From: an uncultured Armatimonadota bacterium
Lineage (GTDB): Bacteria > Armatimonadota > Fimbriimonadia > Fimbriimonadales > Fimbriimonadaceae
NCBI GenBank assembly: GCA_937862825.1
Contig: CALMEF010000111.1
Location: 1-35,790 of the forward strand
Direction of reading: 5' to 3'
Length of the DNA stretch: 35,790 nucleotides
Within the stretch, counting starts at the first letter, position 1. Each line of letters opens with the position of its first letter. A model generated the notes under the pieces. The model did no database searches, was not told where the DNA came from, and saw nothing but the letters and a program-made list of their open reading frames with translations. This document shows, in pieces, positions 1 to 7,970 of the stretch. Made by a program: the position numbers and the translations under genes.

Positions 1-267
1 ATCCAAATTGATCAGGGCCCAGGGTATTCGAGTGATCGGCGCCTGTTGGATTCCCTGGCTCTTAAGGTTCGCACTTCGTAAGGTCAAAGCAACCAGCCCG
101 GGATCAACGCTGAGAATTGGCTCAACTTGAGAAGGTCGAGAATTCGGAGTACTCAAAACTCGCGAGACCAGGTTGACCGTATTCGGCAACACGGGAGCGC
201 ACCATGCCCGGGATACGAGCAAGGACAGGCGCTCAAAAGACAGTTCAACGCGCGGTGTCTCCGACAT
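1..267 (-). CDS. HDOD-domain protein, N-terminal part (runs off left edge)
   Basis: An open frame on the minus strand starts at ATG 267, preceded in frame by a TAG, and stays open to base 1, giving 89 codons. The translation contains LPNTVNLVSRVLS, then VDPGLVALTLRSAN, then a segment ending PWALINLD. This order (LP..., DPxL...LRxAN, then ...A...L) is the pattern of the HDOD domain, a catalytically inactive relative of HD phosphohydrolases found in bacterial signalling proteins. The family role is signal-dependent regulation, often of motility or second-messenger output; the specific partner is unknown. It is divergent from the prepilin gene at 441, with 173 bp of shared upstream DNA. No clear Shine-Dalgarno precedes the ATG. 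The C-terminal part is missing, so any attached domains cannot be seen. Confidence 0.6.
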   Translation of the reverse strand, partial: MSETPRVELSFERLSLLVSRAWCAPVLPNTVNLVSRVLSTPNSRPSQVEPILSVDPGLVALTLRSANLKSQGIQQAPITRIPWALINLD

Positions 268-440
268 CTAACGTTCATAGTTGGCAGATTTCTGTACTGT
301 CCTTGCTGGTAAAAATGGCGTTTCTACAAGAACCCTCCATTAAGGACCGATTAAACGATGCCAGGTATCCAGCGAATCTTTACGATCTCTTAGCATTCGA
401 AAGGTTCTATAGGCTTCTCGTTTTCCCTTGGGAGTCACGA

Positions 441-1385
441 ATGAAGAAAGCCTTTACCCTGATTGAACTGCTCGTTGTGATCGCGATCATCGCGATCCTC
501 GCCGCCATCCTCTTCCCCGTCTTTGCCCAAGCAAAGATGGCTGCCAAGAAGACTGCCGACCTCAGCAACGGCAAACAACTCGGGATCGGTCTTCAACTCT
601 ACTTGCAGGACACCGACGGTACCTACCCGCCAAGCAACCATCGGCTTGGTGATGGCGCCCAAGAAATGCACTGGTCGTGGATGATGCTCCCCTACGTCAA
701 AAATGAGGCTGTCTTTGTAAGTCCAGCCGACAAGATTGGTGGATGGGCACCAGGCTGTTTCAACGAGAGCAACAACAACCGGGGCTTCGGCTGGCCGTCG
801 ATTCAGGAAAATGGCTGTGCGCAGCAGGGATATCCTGCAGGGGTCTACACTCTACAAGTCGCTCGCATTTCTTACGTCGCGAACCAGTCAATCATTGGTC
901 GAAAGCGGGAGACCCTGGACACCGCTAACGTAGTTGGGGAGTCGATGCTTGACGATCCAAGCGGAACCATCGTCATCGCGCCCGCAACTGAGGCAAAGAA
1001 CTGTATGCGAAAAGCAGTGGGTGGTGAGTACCGCTCCTATCGCCCAGCCTTCGGTATTGGTACGCGCAATCAACGACCAATTTCGGGATCAAGCCTTCCG
1101 ACAGCGGGCGACCTCCCGCTGGAAGCGTTGCGAACGACGACTCTCAACGCCGTGTTCAACTGTGAGACGATTGCCAATCCAGCCAGCGTTCCAGACTTTA
1201 CGCTTCGCTACACCGCACGCGGTCGTTTTGGGAAGGGAAACAACTACATCTTCACGGACATGAGCGCCAAGTACCGCGACACCTACCGCACTTTCCTTCC
1301 GGATCAGTTTGCCTGGGGCAAGAAAGCCTATAGTCTCGGTGGGGCGACCGTTGTGAACCCCGATACCGGACTCCCGCTGGAGTAG
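441..1385 (+). CDS. prepilin-type N-terminal cleavage/methylation domain protein (DUF1559-like)
   Basis: A 314-aa type IV pilin or type II pseudopilin-like protein. It begins MKKAFTLIELLVVIAIIAIL: a short basic leader, the prepilin peptidase site (A/F), Glu at +5 of the mature protein, and a long hydrophobic helix. The segment after the helix (KQLGIGLQLYLQDTDGTYPP, residues around 50-70) is typical of the large prepilin families of Armatimonadota and Planctomycetes. The protein should be processed by prepilin peptidase and sit in the inner membrane or an envelope fibre; its cargo is unknown. ATG 441 was chosen over the upstream in-frame start because the leader must be N-terminal and GGGAG lies 6 bases upstream. 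It is monocistronic and ends 19 bp before a strong hairpin. No pilus assembly gene is nearby. Confidence 0.88.
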   Translation: MKKAFTLIELLVVIAIIAILAAILFPVFAQAKMAAKKTADLSNGKQLGIGLQLYLQDTDGTYPPSNHRLGDGAQEMHWSWMMLPYVKNEAVFVSPADKIGGWAPGCFNESNNNRGFGWPSIQENGCAQQGYPAGVYTLQVARISYVANQSIIGRKRETLDTANVVGESMLDDPSGTIVIAPATEAKNCMRKAVGGEYRSYRPAFGIGTRNQRPISGSSLPTAGDLPLEALRTTTLNAVFNCETIANPASVPDFTLRYTARGRFGKGNNYIFTDMSAKYRDTYRTFLPDQFAWGKKAYSLGGATVVNPDTGLPLE

Positions 1386-1404
1386 GCATCTCTCTGAAAG
1401 GTCT

Positions 1405-1440
1405 AAACGTGTTGCGGGCTTGAGATCCCGCAACACGTTT
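1405..1440. terminator. bidirectional intrinsic terminator
   Basis: A perfect 14-bp inverted repeat (arms 1405-1418 and 1427-1440, AAACGTGTTGCGGG with an 8-nt loop) sits between the convergent stops of the prepilin (1385) and the small ORF (1446). The arms end in AAA/TTT, so each strand has a short T-run (TTTTACTTT on plus). This should end transcription from both sides. Confidence 0.85.
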
Positions 1441-1445
1441 TACTT

Positions 1446-1748
1446 TCACTGATTTACCGACACGGAGCCCAAGCCTGCAACCGAGACACGCTCGGAGACT
1501 GTCGCTGCAACGCTTGCCGCGCTCTCAGAGTTCAGCCAGCCAACCTGCAGGACGTATGCTACCTGATCAGGGTCAGGTCCATTGATCTCGCCATATTCGC
1601 CGTCCACTGTGACCGTAAAGGCTTCCCCACAGCGCTCACGTAACTTACTGAGTAAGTCATCAATCTCTGGTTCCAGAGTGCTGACATCAGACGAACTTGA
1701 TGTACCCACGTACAAGTTGCCGAACTGGTCGGTTGCTTCCCACTTCAC
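1446..1748 (-). CDS. hypothetical small protein
   Basis: I do not recognise this protein. From GTG 1748 it gives 100 residues: an alternating hydrophobic N-terminus (EATDQFGNLYVG), an acidic helix-like segment (EPEIDDLLSKLRERCG), a second strand-like segment, and a Ser/Val-rich C-terminus. No signal peptide or membrane helix is visible from this start. The frame stays open upstream, and the codons up to ATT 1781 read LTRFRVHFLAV, a convincing strand continuation, so translation may begin earlier at a rare start or the gene may have lost its true start. No Shine-Dalgarno is seen before the GTG. It converges on the prepilin across the hairpin at 1405-1440 and is divergent from the permease gene. 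It could be a non-coding shadow, but its composition and the terminator placed right after its stop argue for a gene. Confidence 0.5.
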   Translation of the reverse strand: MKWEATDQFGNLYVGTSSSSDVSTLEPEIDDLLSKLRERCGEAFTVTVDGEYGEINGPDPDQVAYVLQVGWLNSESAASVAATVSERVSVAGLGSVSVNQ

Positions 1749-1787
1749 AGCAAGAAAGTGTACGCGAAAACGGGTTAGAATGGGAGG

Positions 1788-2612
1788 GTGAGTTTGGCAA
1801 AGACAGGCGCATCCTACCTGGTGTTAACCGCACTCGCCTTGTTTTTGGTCGCACCGTTCGCATGGATGCTCCTGGTTTCTCTCCATCCGAGCAACGCCCC
1901 CATACCAACGCTAGACCGCCTAATTCCCGAGATCTTCCACTGGGAGAACTACCGAATTGTGTTCTTTAATGAAAACCTGCCGGTCTCCAGGTTCCTTTTG
2001 AACTCAGTCTTCGTGGCAACAACCGTGGTCGCCGTTCAGTTGGTCTTCACCAGCATGGCAGGATTCGCCTTCTCTCGATTGGCCTTTCGCGGCAAGGAGT
2101 TCGTCTTTGCACTGTTCCTGGGCTCCATGATGTTTGCCGGTCCCGTCACTCAGATTCCCGTGTACCTGATTATTCGAAACCTCGGATGGCTGGATACCTA
2201 TTGGGCACTGATTATCCCAGGGGTGAGTTCAGCCTTTAACGTGTTCTTGTTTCGGCAGTTTTTCACCGCTATCCCACGGGAACTCGACGAAGCCGCGCGG
2301 ATGGATGGCGCATCAACTCTGCAAGTCTACGGAACTGTTATCGTCCCGCTCAGCAAGGCTGCCTTTGCGACGGCGGGTGCCTTCACGTTCTTTGGCGTTT
2401 GGACCGATTTCTTTGGTCCGCTCATCTATACAAACTCGACGGAGATGCGAACCCTTGAAGTAGGACTATCCGTATTCAAGAACTCCTACGGAACGTCGAA
2501 CTGGCCGCTTCAAATGACCGCGGCGGTGATCGTCATGCTGCCCTTGCTTCTCGTCTTCCTTGCCGCGCAACGATTCTTTGTCCGCGGCGTCGTGATGGGT
2601 TCGATCAAGTAG
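1788..2612 (+). CDS. carbohydrate ABC transporter permease, MalG/CUT1 family
   Basis: A 274-aa inner-membrane permease with about six hydrophobic segments. The EAA loop that docks onto the ATPase is clear: ELDEAARMDGAS, followed by IVPLSKAA. Length and the ending (FFVRGVVMGSIK) are those of MalG/UgpE-type subunits that import sugars, oligosaccharides or glycerol phosphate. Such permeases work as a heterodimer with a MalF-type subunit plus a binding protein and an MsmK-type ATPase, none of which is in the window; the ATPase at 4395 is of a different class. The start is GTG 1788; TTG 1794 is an alternative, since GGGAGG at 1782-1787 would be 6 bases from the TTG but adjoins the GTG. The 3' end overlaps the end of dnaX by 8 bp, convergently. 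The substrate cannot be told from sequence. Confidence 0.87.
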   Translation: MSLAKTGASYLVLTALALFLVAPFAWMLLVSLHPSNAPIPTLDRLIPEIFHWENYRIVFFNENLPVSRFLLNSVFVATTVVAVQLVFTSMAGFAFSRLAFRGKEFVFALFLGSMMFAGPVTQIPVYLIIRNLGWLDTYWALIIPGVSSAFNVFLFRQFFTAIPRELDEAARMDGASTLQVYGTVIVPLSKAAFATAGAFTFFGVWTDFFGPLIYTNSTEMRTLEVGLSVFKNSYGTSNWPLQMTAAVIVMLPLLLVFLAAQRFFVRGVVMGSIK

Positions 2613-4209
2613 CGTCGCCAGCGACGCCGAGGGTCTTCTCAACCATCTCGCGGAGTTTCGCCCCTTCGGCAGGAAGTTCAACGGTCTCGCTCATCCCATC
2701 GCTCTCTTGCTTCTTTGCCCCTTGCAGGTTCAACTTGATCTTGCGCCCGAGGTGCCGCTCAAAGCACTCATTTACGGCACCAACCCGCTTGGGGTTCTCC
2801 TTGATCCAATCAAGTTCGTGGTTACGCTCAAACTCAACCGAAATCTCGTCGTCGGAGGCTTTGAGAACGCGGGTATGAGCCAACTTCATCGCCATCAATT
2901 TGGACAAGCCTGATAATTCTTTGACCGTCGCTACCCACGACTCCGAGGCATGGTCCAACACGGGGTCTCCGGTTTTCTCCGGCTTTGGCTCGCGAACAAC
3001 TTCAGGCGCTGGACTTGGGGTTGGAGGTGTTGTTGGCGCTGCTTCGTTCTTGGCACTTGGCACGGGGGGCTTTACGGGAACCTGCGCCACCGCCTGGACC
3101 CGTGGGGCTTCAACCTTCGGGGGATTCAGTTTGGAACCCAAACTCAGCAACTCGGCCTCCAGCCAGATTCTGGGCAGTGAGATGTCTCGCACTGACTTAT
3201 GGGCGTCAGAAACCGCTCCACGCAAGGCCAAAAGGTGATCCCTTCCGATTTTCGCGACCATTTCCGAGGCCAATGCCTCACGAGAAGCGTCGCCAACAAA
3301 CCCAGTCTCGACCCCATACGCAACGCGGGTCAAATCGGAGAGTCGGTAAACCATGGACTCGACGATTGAGCGGGGGTCTCTGCCAAGCCGTGCAAATTCC
3401 CCGAGGCGCTCCATAACGACCTGCGCATTGCTTTTCACAACCGCTTCCAGCAACTGATCAATGGCTTCGTCAGAGATCAGGCCTAGTTGATCGTAAACAC
3501 CCTGAAGGGTGACCTTGTTCTCACTTCCGAGAATCGCCTGTTCCAAGAGCGTCAAAGCATCCCGAAATCCCCCATCAGCCATTTGAGCAATCGCACCCAA
3601 GGCGGCTGGCTCCACCTCGACGCCCTCCTGCCCGGCAACGTAGGTTAGACGCGATACCAGAGTCTGGATGGAGGCGCGATGGAACTCAAACTTTTGGCAC
3701 CGAGACCGAATCGTCGGAGGGACCTTGTTGTACTCCGTCGTGGCAAGCACGAAGATGATGTGTGCCGGCGGCTCCTCAATCGTCTTCAGGAGGGCATCGA
3801 AGGCCTTTGGCGAAAGATCGTGGACCTCGTCAATGATGAAAACTTTGAAGCGGGCTTGGGCAGGCTGATAATCGACTGCGCTGACAATAGTCTCTCGAAC
3901 ATCATCGACCCCAGATTCGCTCGCGGCGTCGAACTCAAGGACGTCAATGCAGGAGCCCTCAGTAATGGAAACGCAGATGTCGCACTCGTTGCAGGGCTCA
4001 ACTGACGGCCCTCTTTCGCAACAAAGCGCCTTGGCCAACAAACGGGCAGACGAAGTCTTGCCAGTCCCTCTGGGGCCAGTAAAGAGGTAGGAGTGAGCGA
4101 TGCGACCCGACTCGATTCCGTTTTGAAGCGTCTTGACGACATGCCCCTGGCCGATGAGATCGGAAAACGACTGACTCCGATACTTACGATAGAGCGAGAC
4201 GTGTGCCAA
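2605..4209 (-). CDS. dnaX: DNA polymerase III subunit gamma/tau
   Basis: A 534-aa clamp-loader ATPase that loads the beta sliding clamp and couples the replicative polymerases. Walker A is GPRGTGKT at residues 45-52, the zinc-binding cysteines are C64, C73, C76 and C79, Walker B is FIIDEVHD, and sensor 1 is LATTE. The Walker A and zinc positions coincide with those of E. coli DnaX when translation starts at TTG 4209. That start also has GGAG about 5 bases upstream and lies just after the SRP RNA. The longer GTG start at 4242 would place the initiation codon inside the SRP RNA. The AAA+ and collar domains run to about residue 360, followed by a Pro/Ala-rich linker (about 370-415) and a divergent C-terminal domain. 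No programmed frameshift site (a run of A) was noticed. It is probably co-transcribed with ffs. Confidence 0.95.
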   Translation of the reverse strand: MAHVSLYRKYRSQSFSDLIGQGHVVKTLQNGIESGRIAHSYLFTGPRGTGKTSSARLLAKALCCERGPSVEPCNECDICVSITEGSCIDVLEFDAASESGVDDVRETIVSAVDYQPAQARFKVFIIDEVHDLSPKAFDALLKTIEEPPAHIIFVLATTEYNKVPPTIRSRCQKFEFHRASIQTLVSRLTYVAGQEGVEVEPAALGAIAQMADGGFRDALTLLEQAILGSENKVTLQGVYDQLGLISDEAIDQLLEAVVKSNAQVVMERLGEFARLGRDPRSIVESMVYRLSDLTRVAYGVETGFVGDASREALASEMVAKIGRDHLLALRGAVSDAHKSVRDISLPRIWLEAELLSLGSKLNPPKVEAPRVQAVAQVPVKPPVPSAKNEAAPTTPPTPSPAPEVVREPKPEKTGDPVLDHASESWVATVKELSGLSKLMAMKLAHTRVLKASDDEISVEFERNHELDWIKENPKRVGAVNECFERHLGRKIKLNLQGAKKQESDGMSETVELPAEGAKLREMVEKTLGVAGDAT

Positions 4210-4221
4210 GGGGACTCCAAA

Positions 4222-4315
4222 GCCGGGAATAGTGCGTCGCACAGCGGTTCGACTTATCGTTGCTACCTTCCGGTCCTAGCGAGGTTCACCGGCCGTCTGC
4301 CGCGCAGTTCCCGGC
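4222..4315 (-). ncRNA. ffs: signal recognition particle RNA, bacterial small type (4.5S-like)
   Basis: The minus strand carries the SRP domain IV signature GGACCGGAAGGTAGCAA with the GGAA tetraloop at 4271-4268, closed by ACC/GGT, an asymmetric loop, and TCG/CGA. Outward, the strands pair as GCAG-A-CGG with CCG-CTGT, then TGCG with CGCA, then a closing helix GCCGGGAA (4315-4308) with TTCCCGGC (4229-4222). This gives a single long hairpin of 94 nt, the right size for a bacterial SRP RNA. It binds Ffh and directs nascent membrane proteins to FtsY. A good -10 box (TACAAT, 4327-4322) lies 6 nt before the predicted 5' end. ffs directly upstream of dnaX is a known arrangement in several phyla. Exact ends are inferred from pairing. 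Confidence 0.9.
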
Positions 4316-4321
4316 AGGGAA

Positions 4322-4327
4322 ATTGTA
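4322..4327 (-). promoter_or_regulatory. -10 element of the ffs-dnaX promoter
   Basis: TACAAT on the minus strand ends 6 nt before the first paired base of the SRP RNA (4315), as expected for a transcription start there. No good -35 is found at 17-nt spacing (GGTTTA at 4350-4345). A TTGACC at 4340-4335 is too close to serve as the -35 of this box. Confidence 0.5.
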
Positions 4328-4394
4328 GCACTTCGGTCAAGCCGTAAACCCGGCAGGGTGCCAGAAGTTTATTCACAAGCGAATCTTAGCCGCG

Positions 4395-5147
4395 CTAACT
4401 GGCAACGGGAACGCCGTTGTCATCCAAAACCGGCATTGCAGCGAGAATCTGCTGGGCATCGACTGGATTCTCAACCGGCTGATCAACGACGATTCGCCCG
4501 TCTTTGAACCGGATGATCCGCTTGCAGTGATTGGCGATATCCTCTTCGTGGGTCACGATAATCACCGTTTTTCCATGGCGATTCAAGTCTTGGAAGAGGG
4601 CCATGATCTCCTCAGACGTTCGAGAGTCAAGATTCCCAGTGGGCTCGTCACCCATGATGACGACCGGGTCGGTTACGATGGCCCGAGCAATGGCAACCCG
4701 CTGCTGCTGTCCTCCGGAGAGTTCATTGGGCTTGTGGTCAATCCGTTGGCCAAGTCCAACCTTCTCCAAGGCTGCCTTGGCTTTTTCATAGCGGTCCTTG
4801 ACTCCGGCGTACATGAGCGGCAGTTCAACATTCTTGATAGCCGAGGTGCGCGGAAGGAGATTGAACGTTTGAAAAACGAATCCGAGATACTTGTTTCGAA
4901 TCTCGGCAAGTTGATTGTCGTTGAGATTACTGACGTGTTGCCCGTTGAGAACATATCCTCCCGTGGTCGGTCGGTCAAGGCATCCAATCATGTTCATAAA
5001 GGTGGACTTACCTGATCCACTGGGGCCCATGATGGCGACAAACTCACCTTCGTTGATCGTGACGCTGACATTTCGCAACGCATGGACAACCATCTCACCC
5101 ATGACGTAATCTTTGGTGAGGCCGGAGACTTCGATAATGGGTTTCAT
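4395..5147 (-). CDS. ABC transporter ATP-binding protein, MacB/LolD type
   Basis: A 250-aa nucleotide-binding subunit. Walker A is GPSGSGKST (41-49), Q-loop Gln93, signature LSGGQ (143-147) followed by QQR, Walker B VVIMGDE (162-168) with GNLDS, and the switch His200 in IIVTHE. The [15 protein letters not shown] segment and overall length are those of the MacB/LolD/FtsE-type branch, which drives mechanotransmission permeases for lipoprotein release, efflux or cell division rather than sugar import. No FtsX/MacB-type permease is adjacent, so the partner must lie elsewhere. It is 46 bp downstream of the methyltransferase on the same strand and may share its transcript. The C-terminal extension after about residue 225 ([19 protein letters not shown]) is longer than in LolD. 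Confidence 0.9.
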   Translation of the reverse strand: MKPIIEVSGLTKDYVMGEMVVHALRNVSVTINEGEFVAIMGPSGSGKSTFMNMIGCLDRPTTGGYVLNGQHVSNLNDNQLAEIRNKYLGFVFQTFNLLPRTSAIKNVELPLMYAGVKDRYEKAKAALEKVGLGQRIDHKPNELSGGQQQRVAIARAIVTDPVVIMGDEPTGNLDSRTSEEIMALFQDLNRHGKTVIIVTHEEDIANHCKRIIRFKDGRIVVDQPVENPVDAQQILAAMPVLDDNGVPVAS

Positions 5148-5193
5148 GGGCTGGAGATTCTCAATAAAGAACGCTGATTAACCGTAAATCGTT

Positions 5194-6006
5194 TCAGGCA
5201 CGGGACTTTACCGCAACGATCTCGGCTACGGTAGGCGTGAACAGAATCGTCTTCTCGTCCTTCTCCATTGCATAGAACTCGGCCATGAACTTGTCAACTT
5301 CATTCTGAGTTAACGCGCCTGCCTCAACGAGACGTGGAGCATGGCTTTCAATAAACGTCTTTGGCCACTGCCACATGAACTCGTTGGGTCGGATCAAGTA
5401 GTTCAGGGGTTTGACGGAGTCGATCCTGAACCCGGCGTCGATAAGCAAACTCGGGAGGACTCTGGCGACATTGGGGGTTCCACCCGAACGAACCCAGTTC
5501 GAGACCACTGCGGAAACAAACTTCTGATGGGTCGAGGTTTCCGGCGTAATTGTCCATCCTTCGTAGTCGAGATAGTCATGAAAGATGACCTTCCCTCCTT
5601 GGCGCAATGCTCCAGCAATGTTGTTAACCAACTTCTTGGGATCGGGCACAAAGGAAGCCACCCAACGGCACCAGGCAAAGTCGAATCCAGCGATGCCCAT
5701 GCCAGGATCCATCAGGTCACGTTCGACAAACTCAACCCAAGGGAACTCCGCACAGCGCTCATGTGCCTGATCGAGGAAACGTGCTGATCGCTCAAAGGCA
5801 ATCACCCGCCCCCTTGACCCCACAATTTGAGCCAGATCGGCGGTCGCATGACCCGGACCACATCCTACATCGAGAACTTTCGATCCTGCGGTGATGCCCG
5901 CCTGTCTCCAAACGGTGAGCACTTCTGGACGCCAAACACGATGCTGGAGCCCCAGTCGTTCATCCTCGATGGCGTCTGTTCCAAGGACATAGTCGCGTTC
6001 TGCCAC
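5194..6006 (-). CDS. class I SAM-dependent methyltransferase
   Basis: A 270-aa Rossmann-fold methyltransferase. Motif I is VLDVGCGPGHA (44-54), the acidic residue after strand 2 is in VIAFERS, motif IV is in FDFAWCRWVASFV, and a post-motif strand is GGKVIFHDY. The C-terminal third (about 165-270) is helical and less conserved. The family transfers methyl from S-adenosylmethionine to small molecules, quinone precursors or other acceptors; the acceptor here is not predictable. It is divergent from the THUMP-like gene, with only 17 bp between the starts, so the two promoters must overlap the coding regions. The ABC ATPase follows after 46 bp. Confidence 0.85.
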   Translation of the reverse strand: MAERDYVLGTDAIEDERLGLQHRVWRPEVLTVWRQAGITAGSKVLDVGCGPGHATADLAQIVGSRGRVIAFERSARFLDQAHERCAEFPWVEFVERDLMDPGMGIAGFDFAWCRWVASFVPDPKKLVNNIAGALRQGGKVIFHDYLDYEGWTITPETSTHQKFVSAVVSNWVRSGGTPNVARVLPSLLIDAGFRIDSVKPLNYLIRPNEFMWQWPKTFIESHAPRLVEAGALTQNEVDKFMAEFYAMEKDEKTILFTPTVAEIVAVKSRA

Positions 6007-6023
6007 GAAAGGACGTTACCCGG

Positions 6024-7157
6024 ATGCTTCAGAATCTCAGTGTGGATGAGGTGATGTTAAGGGCTTTGGCTTTGGCGCAAGGCCTCAAACCAACGGCATC
6101 GAACATCTCGCGAGTGGCAGCGACCGTCGGCCCTGAGGCGGCTCGTTGGGCGTTTACGCAGACAGAGTTGAGGGAACGAGCACGAGACCGATTTGCGAAA
6201 GCCGATTCCATGCTGTTCGACCGGGATGGCTTGGAAATGTCATCCCACGAACGGGTCGCAACCTATCATGCCTCATTGTTTCCTCCCGGCGTACTGGTCG
6301 CCGATCTCACAGTAGGTATCGGCGCCGATCTCATTGCGCTTGCCAAACGCGGCCCCTCCATCGGGTTCGAGGTGGATCAGACACGTGCCCTCTTGGCAAC
6401 TCACAACCTAAAAGTCCATGAGGCAGAGGCACCTGTTCGTGTCGCCGACTCACTGTCTGAGGATTGGCCGTTCCTCTATGCTCTTGCCGATCCCGCACGC
6501 CGATCTGGAGGTCGTAAGAGGCTTGATCCTGCCGATTATCAACCCAATTTGGAAACGCTGGTCGAACGGATGTCCAAGTTACGACTTGGCGTCATCAAAC
6601 TGAGCCCCATGATGCCTGATGAGGCACTCCGCGAACTTGGAGGAGCGGTCCAGTTTGTTTCCTTTGGGGGCGAGTGCAGAGAGTCCCTTGTGGTGTTGGG
6701 ATCTGAGGTGCAGATTGACAATCCCGTTGCCGTCCATATTGAATCGCGATCAACACTCTCTGCGTCATCGGAGGGTTTCTCAGCGCCTCTTCCCAGAAGT
6801 TGGTTCTATGAAGCCGATCCTGCTGCGATTCGGGTTGGTGGGCTTGGCACCCTTTGCAAGGAACACTCTCTTGACCTTCTCGGCGACTCGAATGGTTACC
6901 TGACGGGCGACGAGAGCGTGGATTCACCCTGGCTTAGGCGGTATGAGGTTCTGTATTGCGGAACGGGGGATATCGCTGCAACCAAGCGAGAACTGAGAGA
7001 TCGCAACTGCGCGACTCCAGACGTGAAAACTCGCGGAAAGGGCCTCAACTCTGAAGCCCTTCGGAAACAATGGCGGTTGAACGGATCAGAGCACGTTCAG
7101 GTTGCGGTCTACCGAGTCGGGCCCAAGATCAAGCACGCGATCCTTCGTCGGTCATAG
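6024..7157 (+). CDS. THUMP-like domain SAM-dependent methyltransferase
   Basis: A 377-aa protein with an N-terminal helical region (1-85), a Rossmann methyltransferase core and a C-terminal THUMP-like domain. Motif I is VADLTVGIGAD (92-102), followed by GFEVDQT. The catalytic-loop position has DPARR (156-160) with downstream GRKR, a hallmark of the family with PF18096-type C-termini. The C-terminal segment ends with a strand-rich stretch (VQVAVYRVGPKIKHAILRR). Related proteins are thought to act on RNA or ribosomes, but I know of no established substrate for this branch. The start is ATG 6024; later in-frame ATGs exist and there is no strong Shine-Dalgarno. Its 3' end overlaps the convergent PIG-L gene by 6 bp. 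Confidence 0.8.
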   Translation: MLQNLSVDEVMLRALALAQGLKPTASNISRVAATVGPEAARWAFTQTELRERARDRFAKADSMLFDRDGLEMSSHERVATYHASLFPPGVLVADLTVGIGADLIALAKRGPSIGFEVDQTRALLATHNLKVHEAEAPVRVADSLSEDWPFLYALADPARRSGGRKRLDPADYQPNLETLVERMSKLRLGVIKLSPMMPDEALRELGGAVQFVSFGGECRESLVVLGSEVQIDNPVAVHIESRSTLSASSEGFSAPLPRSWFYEADPAAIRVGGLGTLCKEHSLDLLGDSNGYLTGDESVDSPWLRRYEVLYCGTGDIAATKRELRDRNCATPDVKTRGKGLNSEALRKQWRLNGSEHVQVAVYRVGPKIKHAILRRS

Positions 7158-7940
7158 TTTCTCGCAACGGAACCCCTCGCCATAGGCTGCCCCGATCTTC
7201 TCGCCATCTCGTTCCGCCCTTGATTCGACGAGATTGATGATGCCTTCGAGGCGGTCACCATAGAACTGGCTCTTGTGGATTGCCAGAAGATCCTTCTTCG
7301 TTTCCCAAGTGTCGGAGATGTCGATCACGAAGTTTGGGGACCCTGTGGAGAACCGCATCAACCACCCTTCCCAGCCTTTCTCCTTCAACACGTCCTCGAC
7401 GGCGTCCCCGGAGCGACGATGATCTTGGTGACTCATCCGAGGGGGAAAGAGGCCGTCAAACGAGAGCACGAAATCCGGTTTGAAGGCTTGGATCTCCTTC
7501 CAGATGGCTTCGCGGACTTCCGAAGTGTTTCTTAGCCGTCCATCAGGAAACGAAAGATAGACAGGCTTGGCTCCCCACGTTCCCGAAGCCTTATCCTGTT
7601 CCGCGCGTCGAGTCGCTCGGTTTTCATCGGCCTCTTCAAACGGGTAGTAACCCTTGTCACCATCGGTGACAACAATGTGGTGCATGATTGCTCCCTGCCT
7701 GTGAAGGATGGTTGCACTTGCGCCGATGTAAAACTCGCTGTCATCAGGATGGGCGGTGACCACGACAATCCTTGGCGTCCCGGTTAAGATCTTCGGATCA
7801 ACCGGCGAATAGGGCAGTCCATCTCGCGGAAACCAATCGAACTCCCAGGGTTGCCATTGGGTTAACGCCCAGAATGTCCCGATGAGCGCGGAATAAACCG
7901 TGACTCGACGGGCCTTTCGCTTGGTCGGGTCAGCACTCAT
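7152..7940 (-). CDS. PIG-L family deacetylase (LmbE-like), membrane anchored
   Basis: A 262-aa zinc-dependent N-acetylglucosamine deacetylase-like protein. The metal-binding motif AHPDDSE is at 63-69 (His64, Asp66, Asp67) and the second His motif HQDH is at 171-174. A basic N-terminus followed by one hydrophobic segment (about 13-29) suggests a signal anchor with the catalytic domain outside the cytoplasm. The family removes acetyl groups from GlcNAc-containing small molecules or glycans (bacillithiol, mycothiol, GlcNAc-PI, surface glycans). An exported form beside the csaB operon fits glycan or envelope modification, which is an inference. It is divergent from the DUF5693 gene with 30 bp between starts. 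Confidence 0.87.
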   Translation of the reverse strand: MSADPTKRKARRVTVYSALIGTFWALTQWQPWEFDWFPRDGLPYSPVDPKILTGTPRIVVVTAHPDDSEFYIGASATILHRQGAIMHHIVVTDGDKGYYPFEEADENRATRRAEQDKASGTWGAKPVYLSFPDGRLRNTSEVREAIWKEIQAFKPDFVLSFDGLFPPRMSHQDHRRSGDAVEDVLKEKGWEGWLMRFSTGSPNFVIDISDTWETKKDLLAIHKSQFYGDRLEGIINLVESRAERDGEKIGAAYGEGFRCEKL

Positions 7941-7970
7941 CCTTCAATTAACCTACCCAAGTAAACTACG

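Noticed and set aside
2985..3416. 143-aa plus-strand open frame
   Set aside because: Antisense to the Pro-rich linker of dnaX; composition follows from the complement of that linker.
4210..4242. Longer dnaX start at GTG 4242
   Set aside because: It lies inside the SRP RNA hairpin, and the extra residues are not part of the conserved DnaX N-terminus; TTG 4209 fits the Walker A and Cys positions.
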